Assembly: GCF_014648355.1 (NCBI RefSeq)
Contig: NZ_BMQY01000004.1
Location: 421,924-485,923, forward strand
DNA: 64,000 nucleotides
Direction of reading: 5' to 3'
Source: Couchioplanes azureus
GTDB lineage: Bacteria; Actinomycetota; Actinomycetes; Mycobacteriales; Micromonosporaceae
The notes below the pieces were generated by a model. The model did no database searches and had not been told where the DNA came from. It saw nothing but the letters and a program-made list of their open reading frames with translations. The first letter of the stretch is position 1; each line of letters opens with the position of its first letter. This document shows positions 27,723-35,653 of this stretch, piece after piece. Position numbers and translations under genes: made by a program.

Positions 27723-29206
27723 CGGGTGGCCTCGGTGAACGAGAAGGTGGCGGCGCTGCGTGCCCCGAGGCCGATGCCGGCGTAGACCTGGGGACGTGTG
27801 CGGCGCAGGACCAGGGCCCACAGCACGCCCGCGAGCATCAGGACCCCGTACCCGAGCGGCACCACCCAGGTCGGCGCCGAGCCGGGCGCGACGCCGAAGA
27901 GCGTCTCGATGTTGGTCAGGGCCAGGTACGACATCACCACGAGCAGCACCGCGCCGATCGCCGGGGCGCCGAGGCGGTGCCAGCCGTCCTCGCCGGACGG
28001 GTGGCGGGCGAAGTAGCCGATCACCGCGACCGAGGTGATGGTGATGAGCAGCAGCACGCCGATGCCGCCCGTGGTGCCGCCCCAGAAGAAGAGCTGGACG
28101 AGGGGGTCCCAGCCCATGATCGCGTACCCGAGGATGGCGACCAGACCGAGCGCCGACTGGGCGAGCGAGCCGTTCTTGGGCGCCCCCGTGCCGGGCACCG
28201 TACGCCCGAACGCCCGCGGCAGCACCCCCTCGCGCCCGAGCGAGAAGGTGTACCGGGCGATGATGTTGTGGAACGAGATCATCGCCGCGATCAGCGACGT
28301 CAGGAACAGCGCGTGGCCCAGGTGCAGGGCGGAGCCGCCCAGCCGGGCCGAGGCGAGGTTGAAGAACAGCTCCGGGCCCTCGGCGCCGGCGCGCTCGACG
28401 GCCTGGCCACCGGCCGCGGAGATCATCGCCCAGGCGGAGAAGGCGTACAGGACCGCGATCAGCGCGACGGCGACGTAGGTGGCCCGCGGCACGGTCCGGC
28501 GGGGGTCGCGCGACTCCTCGCTGAAGACCACGGACTGCTCGAACCCGACGAAGCCGGTGACGGCCATGACCAGCAGCGCGCCGGCGCCGGCGCCGGCCAG
28601 GCTGCCGGCGTCCAGCGGGGCCGCCGACGCGGTGAAGGTGGGCGCGAGCAGGTCGGCGAAGCTGAAGACGACCACGAGCACGATCTCGGCGACCAGCAGG
28701 GTGGCCAGGACGCGCCCGTTGACCGCCACGTCGCGCACGCCCAGGACGGCGACCAGGGCCCAGGCGGCCAGCGCGATCACCCACCACTGGAGGTCGACGC
28801 CGAACCACTCGGCGAACAGCGGGGCGGCGATGGCGCCGAAGCCGCCGTACGAGCCGAGCTGGAAGCTGTTGTAGGCCACCAGCGCCACCCACGCGGCGCC
28901 GACGCCCGGCGGCCGGCCGAGCCCCTGCGCGATGTACGCGTAGAACGCCCCCGCGTTCGCGATGTGCCGGGCCATGGCGACGTAGCCGACGGCGAAGACG
29001 GCCAGCACGACGGCGACCGCCAGGAACGCGATGGAGATCGCGGTGAGCCCGGTGACCGCGAGCCCGGTGGGCACGACCCCGGCGACCACGGTGAGCGGCG
29101 CGGCGGCCGACATGACGAAGAAGACGACGGCCGCGACGCCCAGGCGGTCGCGGGCGAGGGCGGTGGACAACTGGCTGGTTCCGGCCGGGGCGGTGGTTGC
29201 GGACAC
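27719..29206 (-). CDS. APC-family amino acid/polyamine permease
   Basis: 495 residues with about 12-14 hydrophobic segments. The APC consensus appears as VVFFVMSAAAPLTVVAGVVPTG at the first helix, IANAGAFYAYIAQGLGR, and FVGFEQSVVFSEESRDPRRTVPRATY between helices 5 and 7. GTG start. The substrate cannot be read from sequence. It is coupled to the downstream acetyltransferase. Confidence 0.88.
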   Translation of the reverse strand: MSATTAPAGTSQLSTALARDRLGVAAVVFFVMSAAAPLTVVAGVVPTGLAVTGLTAISIAFLAVAVVLAVFAVGYVAMARHIANAGAFYAYIAQGLGRPPGVGAAWVALVAYNSFQLGSYGGFGAIAAPLFAEWFGVDLQWWVIALAAWALVAVLGVRDVAVNGRVLATLLVAEIVLVVVFSFADLLAPTFTASAAPLDAGSLAGAGAGALLVMAVTGFVGFEQSVVFSEESRDPRRTVPRATYVAVALIAVLYAFSAWAMISAAGGQAVERAGAEGPELFFNLASARLGGSALHLGHALFLTSLIAAMISFHNIIARYTFSLGREGVLPRAFGRTVPGTGAPKNGSLAQSALGLVAILGYAIMGWDPLVQLFFWGGTTGGIGVLLLITITSVAVIGYFARHPSGEDGWHRLGAPAIGAVLLVVMSYLALTNIETLFGVAPGSAPTWVVPLGYGVLMLAGVLWALVLRRTRPQVYAGIGLGARSAATFSFTEATR

Positions 29207-29239
29207 GGGGGCTCCAAGGGGGGTGGAGGGGAGGGGCGT

Positions 29240-29887
29240 TCAGGCCCGGCGGGCCATCACGGCGTCGCCCACGGCGGCCTCTGCGTGGCCGACGAGGTGC
29301 TGCAACATGGCCGGCAGGCGCCGGCGGAGCTGGTCGAACAGGTGGTCGCGCTCGGCGGGTTCGAGGGTGACGAGCACGTGCTGGTCGAGACCGGTGGCCA
29401 GCACCAGCCCGGTCAGCACGAGATCGGAGGTGTCGAGCAGCTCGCCGCGGGTCGCGGCGATGCGGATCCGGGTGCCGGGCCAGCCGGCGGTCGAGGAGTC
29501 GGCCGGGACGAAGCGCACCTTGGTGCCGAGCAGCCCGCGCTTCTCCTTGCGGTGCACCAGCCCGGCCCGGGAGAGACGGCGCTCGACCAGCTCGGTGGCG
29601 ACCCCGGTGGCGAGGAAGGAGATCCAGTCGCGGATCCGGCGGTGGCCGGGTTCGCGCAGGAGCTGGCCCAGGACGGCGGCGGTGGCCGGGTCCCGGGTGG
29701 GCTCGTCGTCGATCACGACGAGGTGGTTGTCGCGCAGGTCGAGGCGCCGCCACAGGACGAGCTCGGCGAGCAGGGCGGCGGCGAGGCCCAGGCCGAGGGT
29801 GGCGTCGCTGAGCAGGGCGCGGCCGCGCGCCGAGTCATGGGCGGCGAGGTACAGGTCATCGGCGAGCGGAAGCTGCGACGACGGCAC
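29240..29887 (-). CDS. GPP34 (GOLPH3/VPS74-like) family protein
   Basis: 215 residues beginning LPLADDLYLAAHDSARGR. ALLSDATLGLGLAAALLAELVLWRRL matches the start of the GPP34 domain and LFDQLRRRLPAMLQHL its end. In eukaryotes the fold binds PtdIns4P and sorts Golgi enzymes; actinobacterial members are common but mostly uncharacterised. GTG start with GGGGAA upstream. Transcribed in the same direction as the APC permease gene, 33 nt ahead of it. Confidence 0.8.
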   Translation of the reverse strand: MPSSQLPLADDLYLAAHDSARGRALLSDATLGLGLAAALLAELVLWRRLDLRDNHLVVIDDEPTRDPATAAVLGQLLREPGHRRIRDWISFLATGVATELVERRLSRAGLVHRKEKRGLLGTKVRFVPADSSTAGWPGTRIRIAATRGELLDTSDLVLTGLVLATGLDQHVLVTLEPAERDHLFDQLRRRLPAMLQHLVGHAEAAVGDAVMARRA

Positions 29888-29912
29888 GGAGTTCCCCTAG
29901 CGCATGACGGAC

Positions 29913-29996
29913 TGACCGCCGGTCGCGGTGACCGCCGGTCACGGGGCTTACGGGCACGGGCAGTGCGCAGCGACCGCTGACCGTTACGGTGAGCGG
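29913..29996. promoter_or_regulatory. Cluster of dyads in the GPP34 / DUF1800 divergent gap
   Basis: The 324-nt gap 29888-30211 holds no gene. It contains TGACCGCCGGTC twice (29913-29924, 29929-29940) at 16-bp spacing. The second is the perfect dyad GTGACC-GCC-GGTCAC (29928-29942). A third dyad at 29974-29996 has arms CCGCTnACCGT / ACGGTnAGCGG. This looks like a multi-site operator for one or both flanking genes. Confidence 0.45.
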
Positions 29997-30177
29997 CGCA
30001 TGCACGACTCCGCGTAGCTTGCCAGCGCCCGGCCACCGGGCGCAATGTCCTCAGTGGGCAAACCTGGAATGCATTGTTCCGCAAGGGCTCGACCTGCGGT
30101 GGCGCGGCACGCCACAGTGGACGGCCGGCGCGGGCGCCGGACCGCAGGGCCCGCACGCGCACCGAACATCGCCCTTA

Positions 30178-30209
30178 CCCGACGCTGACATGCCTCTCCT
30201 AGCGTCGGG
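30178..30209 (+). promoter_or_regulatory. Inverted repeat over the -10 box of the DUF1800 gene
   Basis: CCCGACGCT (30178-30186) and AGCGTCGGG (30201-30209) are a perfect 9-bp inverted repeat. The right arm contains most of TAGCGT (30200-30205), which sits 6 nt before the ATG at 30212, the spacing of a leaderless transcript. A protein on this dyad would cover the -10. Confidence 0.5.
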
Positions 30210-30211
30210 GC

Positions 30212-31462
30212 ATGACGGACCGCAGCACGGTTTCCCACCTGCTCCGCCGGCTGACGTTCGGACCCACCGCCGCCGAGGTCGACGCGGCCGTGCGGGCCGG
30301 CGTGCCGGCGACGCTCGACAAGGTCCTGGCCCCCGCCGGCCGTCCCGCGGACCCTCCGGCCGCCGGCGCGTTCCGCCCGGGCAAGCAAGGACGTGCCGAC
30401 GCCCGGCGACAGGCCGCCGAGGCCACCGGGTGGTGGGTCGCCCGGATGATCACCGAGCCCGGCGCCGCGGAGAAGCTCACCTTCTTCTGGCACGGGCACT
30501 GGGCGACCTCGATCCGCAAGGTGCGCTCGGCCGCCCTGATGCTCCGGCAGCAGGAGACGCTGCGGCGCTACGGCGCGGGCGGCACCGGGCCGCTGGTCCG
30601 GGCGATGCTGCGCGACCCCGCCCTGATCATCTGGCTGGACGCCCAGCGCAACACCCGTACGGCGCCCAACGAGAACCTCGCGCGCGAGCTGATGGAGCTG
30701 TTCACGCTCGGCGCCGGCGCGGGCTACACCGAGGCCGACGTGAAGGCGGGCGCCCGGGTGCTCACCGGCTGGCGGGCGGACCGGACGGGCGGGCCCGCGA
30801 GGTTCTCCGCGCGGCACCACGACCCCGCGCCGGTCACCCTGCTCGGGCGCACCGGCACGTTCGACGCGGACGCGTACGCCGACCTGCTCGTGACCCACCC
30901 GGCCCACCTGCCGTTCCTCGCCGGCCGCCTCTGGGCGCGGTACGGCGCCGACACCGCACCGGACGCGGCCACGACCGCCCGGCTGGCCGCGCGGGGCGGC
31001 TCCACGGTCGCCATGCTGCGCGCCCTGGTGACCGATCCGACCTTCGCGGCGTGCCGCGGGAGGCTGGTGAAGCAACCGGTGGAGTGGATGGCCGGGGCCG
31101 CCCGCCAGCTCGGCATCGACCCGGAGCGCGGCCGGGCCCGGATCCTCGGCGGGCTGCGCGCCCTCGGCCAGGTCCCGTTCCGCCCGCCCAGCGTCGGCGG
31201 CTGGCCGGCCGGCACGGCCTGGCTGACGACCTCGTCGGCCCGCGCCCGGCTCGCGTCCGGGCGGGCGCTGGCCGCGCTCGCACCCGCGGCGGTCGACCGG
31301 CTCGACGGCGTGGCCCGCCCGGACCGGCCGGACGCGCTGGCCCGGCTGCTCGTCGTCGACGAGTGGACCGCGCGGACCGCGGCCGTGCTCTCGCGGGCCG
31401 CCGGCGACCCCCGCCTGCTGCTGACCCTGGGCCTGGCGAGCCCCGAGTACGCCGTCCACTGA
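30212..31462 (+). CDS. DUF1800 family protein
   Basis: 416 residues. DUF1800 hallmarks are LLRRLTFGPT at the start, KLTFFWHGHWATS near residue 91, QRNTRTAPNENLARELMELFTLG near 150, VKQPVEWMAG near 290 and RPPSVGGWPAGTAWL near 330. No signal peptide is visible. Proteins of this family are almost always encoded with a DUF1501 partner, as here 12 nt downstream. The biochemical role is unknown; export of the partner by Tat suggests a possible ride-along complex. Confidence 0.85.
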   Translation: MTDRSTVSHLLRRLTFGPTAAEVDAAVRAGVPATLDKVLAPAGRPADPPAAGAFRPGKQGRADARRQAAEATGWWVARMITEPGAAEKLTFFWHGHWATSIRKVRSAALMLRQQETLRRYGAGGTGPLVRAMLRDPALIIWLDAQRNTRTAPNENLARELMELFTLGAGAGYTEADVKAGARVLTGWRADRTGGPARFSARHHDPAPVTLLGRTGTFDADAYADLLVTHPAHLPFLAGRLWARYGADTAPDAATTARLAARGGSTVAMLRALVTDPTFAACRGRLVKQPVEWMAGAARQLGIDPERGRARILGGLRALGQVPFRPPSVGGWPAGTAWLTTSSARARLASGRALAALAPAAVDRLDGVARPDRPDALARLLVVDEWTARTAAVLSRAAGDPRLLLTLGLASPEYAVH

Positions 31463-31474
31463 GGAGGAAGCGAG

Positions 31475-32689
31475 ATGGACACCCTCACCCGGCGCCGGTT
31501 CCTGACCGCGGGCGGCGTGGTCGCGGCCGGCGCCCTCGCCGCCGGGGCCACCGCGTACACCCTGCGGGACATCCTGGGCTTCTCCGGCGAGGAACCGCGG
31601 GGGCGCATCCTGGTGGTGGTCACGCTGTACGGCGGCAACGACGGGCTGAACACCGTCATCCCGTACGCGGATCCCGCCTACGCCGCCAACCGGCCGCAGC
31701 TGGCCTACCCGGCGGACGAGGTTCTGCCGCTGGACGGGGGCCTGGCGCTGAACCCGGCGCTGCCGGGCCTGCACCGGCTCTACGGCGACGGGCGCCTCGC
31801 GGTCGTGCAGGGCGTGGGTTATCCGAGGCCGGACCGCAGCCACTTCCGGTCCATGGACATCTGGCAGACGGCGAGCCCGGAGCGCCCCGCCACGACCGGC
31901 TGGCTGGGCCGCTGGCTGGACACCGCCGGCGGGGACCCCCGGCTGGCGGTGTCCTTCGAGCCGGTACTGCCGCCGTTGTTGGCGGGCGCGCGCAGTGCGG
32001 GCGCGACCGTGCCGGGCGGAACGCTCGAGCTTCCCCCGGGCGTCACGGGCGACGTCCTCACCGGCCTGGGCGCGCCGTCGGCCGGCGAGTCGCCGGAGCG
32101 GGCGCGCGCCGCGGCGTGCTTCGCCGACCTGGCCCGGGTGCGGGACCTGGTCGCCGGGACCGCGCCGGAGGAGGACGACCAGGAGCAGGAGGCCGGGGAA
32201 CCGGCCACCGCCACCGGAGGCCAGGCCCCCGCGCTGGAGCGGCAGCTCGCCCTGGTGACCCGGTGCATCGAGGCGGGAGCGGCCACCCGGGTCTACTCCG
32301 TCTCGCTCGGCGGCTTCGACCTGCACGCCGACGAGAAGAAGGCCCAGGAGGCGATTCTCGCGAGCCTGGACGGGCCGCTCGCCGCGTTCGTGGACCGGAT
32401 GGCCGGCCGCGAGGTGGTGGTGGCCGTCTACTCCGAGTTCGGCCGCCGGGTACGGGCCAACGCGTCGGACGGCACCGACCACGGCACGGCCGCGCCGGTC
32501 CTGCTGCTCGGCGCCGGCGTCCCGGGCGGCCTGCACGGGCACGCGCCGAGCCTCACCGACCTCGACGACGGCGACCTGCGCCACACCACCGACTTCCGCG
32601 ACGTGTACGCGATGCTGCTCGCCGACGTCCTGGGCGCGGACCCGGAGCCGATCCTGGGCGGGTGGCCGGGGCGCCTCACATTTAGTTGA
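31475..32689 (+). CDS. DUF1501 family protein with Tat signal
   Basis: 404 residues. The twin-arginine signal LTRRRFLTAGGVVAAGALAAGA opens the protein. The sulfatase/phosphatase-like DUF1501 fold follows: LVVVTLYGGNDGLNTVIPY, GYPRPDRSHFRSMDIWQT, VYSEFGRRVRANASDGTDHGTAAPVLLLG. An acidic Glu/Asp-rich insert is near residues 228-240. AGGAGG lies before the ATG and it forms an operon with the DUF1800 gene. Its stop codon lies inside the promoter of the next gene. Confidence 0.85.
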   Translation: MDTLTRRRFLTAGGVVAAGALAAGATAYTLRDILGFSGEEPRGRILVVVTLYGGNDGLNTVIPYADPAYAANRPQLAYPADEVLPLDGGLALNPALPGLHRLYGDGRLAVVQGVGYPRPDRSHFRSMDIWQTASPERPATTGWLGRWLDTAGGDPRLAVSFEPVLPPLLAGARSAGATVPGGTLELPPGVTGDVLTGLGAPSAGESPERARAAACFADLARVRDLVAGTAPEEDDQEQEAGEPATATGGQAPALERQLALVTRCIEAGAATRVYSVSLGGFDLHADEKKAQEAILASLDGPLAAFVDRMAGREVVVAVYSEFGRRVRANASDGTDHGTAAPVLLLGAGVPGGLHGHAPSLTDLDDGDLRHTTDFRDVYAMLLADVLGADPEPILGGWPGRLTFS

Positions 32690-32738
32690 CACTTCAATTA
32701 AATGACCGTACCGTCGAAGGATCAGTTGAAGCTTCAAC
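32681..32738 (+). promoter_or_regulatory. Dioxygenase promoter with two MarR-like dyads
   Basis: -35 TTGACA (32686-32691), 17-bp spacer, -10 TACCGT (32709-32714). An imperfect 22-bp dyad with arms TTTAGTTGA / TCAATTAAA (32681-32702) covers the -35. The perfect 14-bp dyad GTTGAAGCTTCAAC (32725-32738) covers the expected start site and ends at the ribosome site. Both share TTGA...TCAA half-sites of the MarR type. The upstream gene's stop lies within the -35. Confidence 0.7.
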
Positions 32739-32748
32739 GGAGGTCGCC

Positions 32749-33519
32749 ATGAGCACCATGCCCACGCTCTTCCTCAGCCACGGCGCCCCGCCCCTGGTCG
32801 ACGACCCGGTCTGGGTGTCGCAACTGCGCGACCTCGCCGCCGGGCTGCCCCGCCCCACGGCGATCCTCATGGCGTCCGCGCACTGGGAGTCCGCGCCCCT
32901 GATGCTCGGCGCGACCGAGCCCGCGCCCCTGGTGTACGACTTCGGCGGCTTCGCCCCGCGCTACTACCAGGCCCAGTACCCGGCACCGGGTGCGCCCGAG
33001 CTGGCGGCGCGCGTCGAGAAGCTCATGCCCGACCACGAGCGCGTGGCCCGCACCGGCCGCGGCCTCGACCACGGCGCGTACGTGCCGCTGAGCGTCATGT
33101 ACCCCGACGCCGACATCCCGGTGCTGCAGATGTCGCTGCCGACCCTGGAACCCGACCGCCTGCTGGAGCTGGGCGGCCGGCTCGCCCCGCTGCGCGACGA
33201 GGGCGTGCTGATCGTGGGTTCCGGCTTCACCACGCACGGCCTGCCGTTCCTGCGCGACTTCCGCACGGACGCGCCCGCACCCGGCTGGTCGCGCGAGTTC
33301 GACGCCTGGGCCGCCGAGACGCTGGCCCGCGGCGCGGTCGACGAGCTGGCCGACTTCCGCTCCCGGGCGCCGGGCATGCCGTACGCGCACCCGACGATCG
33401 AGCACTTCGCCCCGATGTTCCTGACGCTGGGCGCCTCCGGCGACCCCGGGCAGAGCCCCGGCCAGCCCATCGACGGCTTCTGGATGGGACTGGCCAAGCG
33501 CTCCTTCCTGGCGGGGTGA
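32749..33519 (+). CDS. DODA-type extradiol aromatic ring-opening dioxygenase (YgiD-like)
   Basis: 256 residues, LigB/DODA superfamily. Metal-site signatures LFLSHGAPPL, MASAHWES, RGLDHGAYVPLSVMYP and IVGSGFTTHGL supply the conserved histidines. The HPTIEHFAPMFLTLGA segment closes the family pattern. These enzymes are non-haem iron or zinc dioxygenases of catechol-like substrates; the actual substrate is unknown. Start at 32749 is preceded by ACGGAGG. Expression should be tightly regulated by the dyads upstream. Confidence 0.87.
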   Translation: MSTMPTLFLSHGAPPLVDDPVWVSQLRDLAAGLPRPTAILMASAHWESAPLMLGATEPAPLVYDFGGFAPRYYQAQYPAPGAPELAARVEKLMPDHERVARTGRGLDHGAYVPLSVMYPDADIPVLQMSLPTLEPDRLLELGGRLAPLRDEGVLIVGSGFTTHGLPFLRDFRTDAPAPGWSREFDAWAAETLARGAVDELADFRSRAPGMPYAHPTIEHFAPMFLTLGASGDPGQSPGQPIDGFWMGLAKRSFLAG

Positions 33520-33601
33520 CCAGCGGTCCCTTTTCAGGATTCTCCCAGCGTAAGCAGGGATTCTGGGTGAACCACCCACGACGCACGGAGGTTGCTCACC
33601 C

Positions 33602-34609
33602 ATGCTGGAGGTCACCGCGCTCGGCTGGACGCTGACCATCGCGGTCATCGTCGCCCTGCTCGCCCTCGACCTGACCCTCGGGGTGCTGCGGCCGCACGCC
33701 GTCGGGTTCCGCGAGGCCACGATCTGGTCGATCTTCTACATCGCCGTCGCGCTCGTCTTCGGCGTCGTCTTCGCCCAGGTGGCGGGATGGGAATACGGCA
33801 CCGAGTACTTCGCCGGCTACATCGTCGAGAAGAGCCTGTCGGTCGACAACCTCTTCGTCTTCGTGATCATCATGAGCACCTTCGCGGTACCGGAGAAGTA
33901 CCAGCAGGAGGTGCTCACCTTCGGCATCATCATCGCGCTGGCGCTGCGGGTCGTCTTCATCGCCCTCGGCGCGACGCTGCTGTCGCTGTTCAGCTTCATG
34001 TTCCTGATCTTCGGCCTGCTGCTGATCTACACCGCGGTCCAGCTCTTCCGCCACCGCGACGAGGATCCCAGCGTCGAGGACAACGCCCTGGTCAAGGCGA
34101 GCAGGCGGCTCTTCCCGGTCACCGACCAGTACGCCGGGGGCAAGCTGTTCACCCGGATCGACGGGCGCCGGACGGCGACGCCGCTGTTCATCACGCTGAT
34201 CGCCATCGGCAGCACGGACCTGCTCTTCGCGCTCGACTCGATCCCCGCCGTGTTCGGGGTGACCGAGGAGGCGTACATCGTCTTCGTCGCCAACGCCTTC
34301 GCACTGCTCGGCCTGCGCGCGCTCTTCTTCCTGGTGAAGGGCCTGCTGGACCGGCTCGTCTACCTGTCGACCGGGCTGTCGCTCATCCTCGCCTTCATCG
34401 GCGCCAAGCTGGTGCTGCACTGGCTGCACGAGGACGTGTGGAAGGACGCCCCGCAGATCAGCACCCCGGTGTCGCTGGCGGTGATCCTCGTGGTCCTGGT
34501 GATCACGACGGTGGCCAGCCTGGCGAAGACCCGCCGGGATCCGGAAGCCCGGGCCCACGCCGGCAGCCTGCGGGCCCGCGCGCCGCAGGAGGATCGCGCC
34601 GAGCGCTGA
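33602..34609 (+). CDS. TerC/Alx family integral membrane protein
   Basis: 335 residues with seven to nine transmembrane helices. The TerC consensus is clear: EYFAGYIVEKSLSVDNLFVFVIIMSTFAVP near residue 65, and the repeat-related IAIGSTDLLFALDSIPAVFGVTEEAYIVF near 200. The acidic residues in those helices are thought to handle metal ions; relatives are linked to tellurite resistance or Mn export. GGAGG lies 8 nt before the ATG. No yybP-ykoY-type riboswitch was recognised in the 82-nt leader. Confidence 0.88.
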   Translation: MLEVTALGWTLTIAVIVALLALDLTLGVLRPHAVGFREATIWSIFYIAVALVFGVVFAQVAGWEYGTEYFAGYIVEKSLSVDNLFVFVIIMSTFAVPEKYQQEVLTFGIIIALALRVVFIALGATLLSLFSFMFLIFGLLLIYTAVQLFRHRDEDPSVEDNALVKASRRLFPVTDQYAGGKLFTRIDGRRTATPLFITLIAIGSTDLLFALDSIPAVFGVTEEAYIVFVANAFALLGLRALFFLVKGLLDRLVYLSTGLSLILAFIGAKLVLHWLHEDVWKDAPQISTPVSLAVILVVLVITTVASLAKTRRDPEARAHAGSLRARAPQEDRAER

Positions 34610-34626
34610 GCACGTCGGGCACGCCG

Positions 34627-34652
34627 CGGCCCCGGCAGCGTCGCCGGGGCCG
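34627..34652. terminator. Terminator between convergent genes
   Basis: CGGCCCCGGC and GCCGGGGCCG form a perfect 10-bp stem with a 6-nt loop (AGCGTC), between the terC stop and the end of the small minus-strand gene. Serves both directions. Confidence 0.75.
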
Positions 34653-34668
34653 GGGACGCGCGGGGCCG

Positions 34669-34914
34669 TCAGGCGCGAAAGCCGCCCACGGCCATCTGCG
34701 CACGCTGCCGCTCGTAGTCCTGCCGGTTGAGGATCGCGCGGATCTCCGCGGTCTCCGCCTCCTCGTGCCGGCCGAGGATGAGGTCGAGCTCGGCGCGCTC
34801 GGCGGGCGTTCGGAAGGCCGCCAGCTCGGCGCTCAACTGCCGGTAGGCGCGCCGCCGGGTGCGGCGGTGCGACAGGGCCAGGCGGGCGTCGCGGATCGTG
34901 GTGGGAAAAGGCAT
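34669..34914 (-). CDS. Small hypothetical protein
   Basis: 81 residues, highly charged and alpha-helical, rich in Arg, Ala and Glu (RRTRRRAYRQLSAELAAF, ERAELDLILGRHEEAETAEIRAIL). No transmembrane segment or known motif. The ATG at 34914 follows GGAGACGGACG, a good ribosome site, which favours this short form over the 116-residue open frame. A role is not assigned. Confidence 0.65.
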   Translation of the reverse strand: MPFPTTIRDARLALSHRRTRRRAYRQLSAELAAFRTPAERAELDLILGRHEEAETAEIRAILNRQDYERQRAQMAVGGFRA

Positions 34915-35081
34915 CGTCCGTCTCCTTACGGAAAGTGATGGCGAAAGCCTCGTCGCTTCCGCGCCCCAGCCTCCGGGTCCCGCCTCACCTCGGCAAATCC
35001 CGGAGGTATCCCAGGTCACTCTCCGTCGTCTTACGCCTGGTCAGGACCCCCGGTGTTTTACGCCACAGCAGAGTAAAAAGC

Positions 35082-35528
35082 TCACGGCACGTTCGTCCAG
35101 CGGTCCGCGAGCTGCCGGCGACGGCACGCCACCAGATGGCTCGCCAGGATCGCCGGCTGTCCGCCGCGGACGCAGGCGTCCGCGCCTGCGGTCAGCACCG
35201 CGGTCACCAGGTCCGCCGCGGCGTCCTCGTCGACCAGGGCGACGATGCGGGTACGGCGTGCGACCACCGCCCGCGCGTCGCGCACGGCGCCCTCCCGGGC
35301 GCCGCTGATCAGGACGATCTCGCCGGGATCCACCTCGCGGGCGGAGGCGGCGAACCGCACCGACCAGCCCGCGGGCAGCTGTGCGGCGAGCGCGGCGACG
35401 CGTCCCGCCTGGCCGAGCACCACCACGGCGGCGCCGGGACGCTGCCGGTCGAGGCCGGGGACCGGCAGGGCCGTCGAGTTCGGCACGAACGCCTCGTTCC
35501 GGTCGCTGCGATTGAGCTGGACGCGCAT
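35082..35528 (-). CDS. Receiver-like protein without phosphoacceptor
   Basis: 148 residues. The central part (AAVVVLGQAGRVAALAAQLPAGW... EIVLISGAR... TRIVALVDEDAAADLVTAVLTAGADACVRGG) follows the beta-alpha order of a response-regulator receiver, including the LxAGADAxV helix-5 segment. The phosphorylatable Asp position reads ISGAR, so it is probably a pseudo-receiver. No output domain is attached. Stand-alone gene; the AT-rich inverted repeat TTTTAC-n11-GTAAAA (35056-35078) follows its stop. Assignment is by pattern only. Confidence 0.55.
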   Translation of the reverse strand: MRVQLNRSDRNEAFVPNSTALPVPGLDRQRPGAAVVVLGQAGRVAALAAQLPAGWSVRFAASAREVDPGEIVLISGAREGAVRDARAVVARRTRIVALVDEDAAADLVTAVLTAGADACVRGGQPAILASHLVACRRRQLADRWTNVP

Positions 35529-35653
35529 GCCGGACAGCCTTCACCCCCAGCCTGAACTGTTCTTGTGCCGCACCTGTGCGTCGGATGACAATTCCGCGCC
35601 GCCGGCACGCGGTGGCGGGAATATCCGGCGCACGGCGGGGCACACAGCTGGCC

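Noticed and set aside
29984..32737. 917-codon minus-strand open frame over DUF1800/DUF1501
   Set aside because: Antisense shadow of two genes with clear family signatures and ribosome sites.
33520..33601. yybP-ykoY (manganese) riboswitch before the TerC gene
   Set aside because: The leader is only 82 nt and no conserved paired core was seen, just a GGATTCT direct repeat and small GGGTG-AAC-CACCC dyad.
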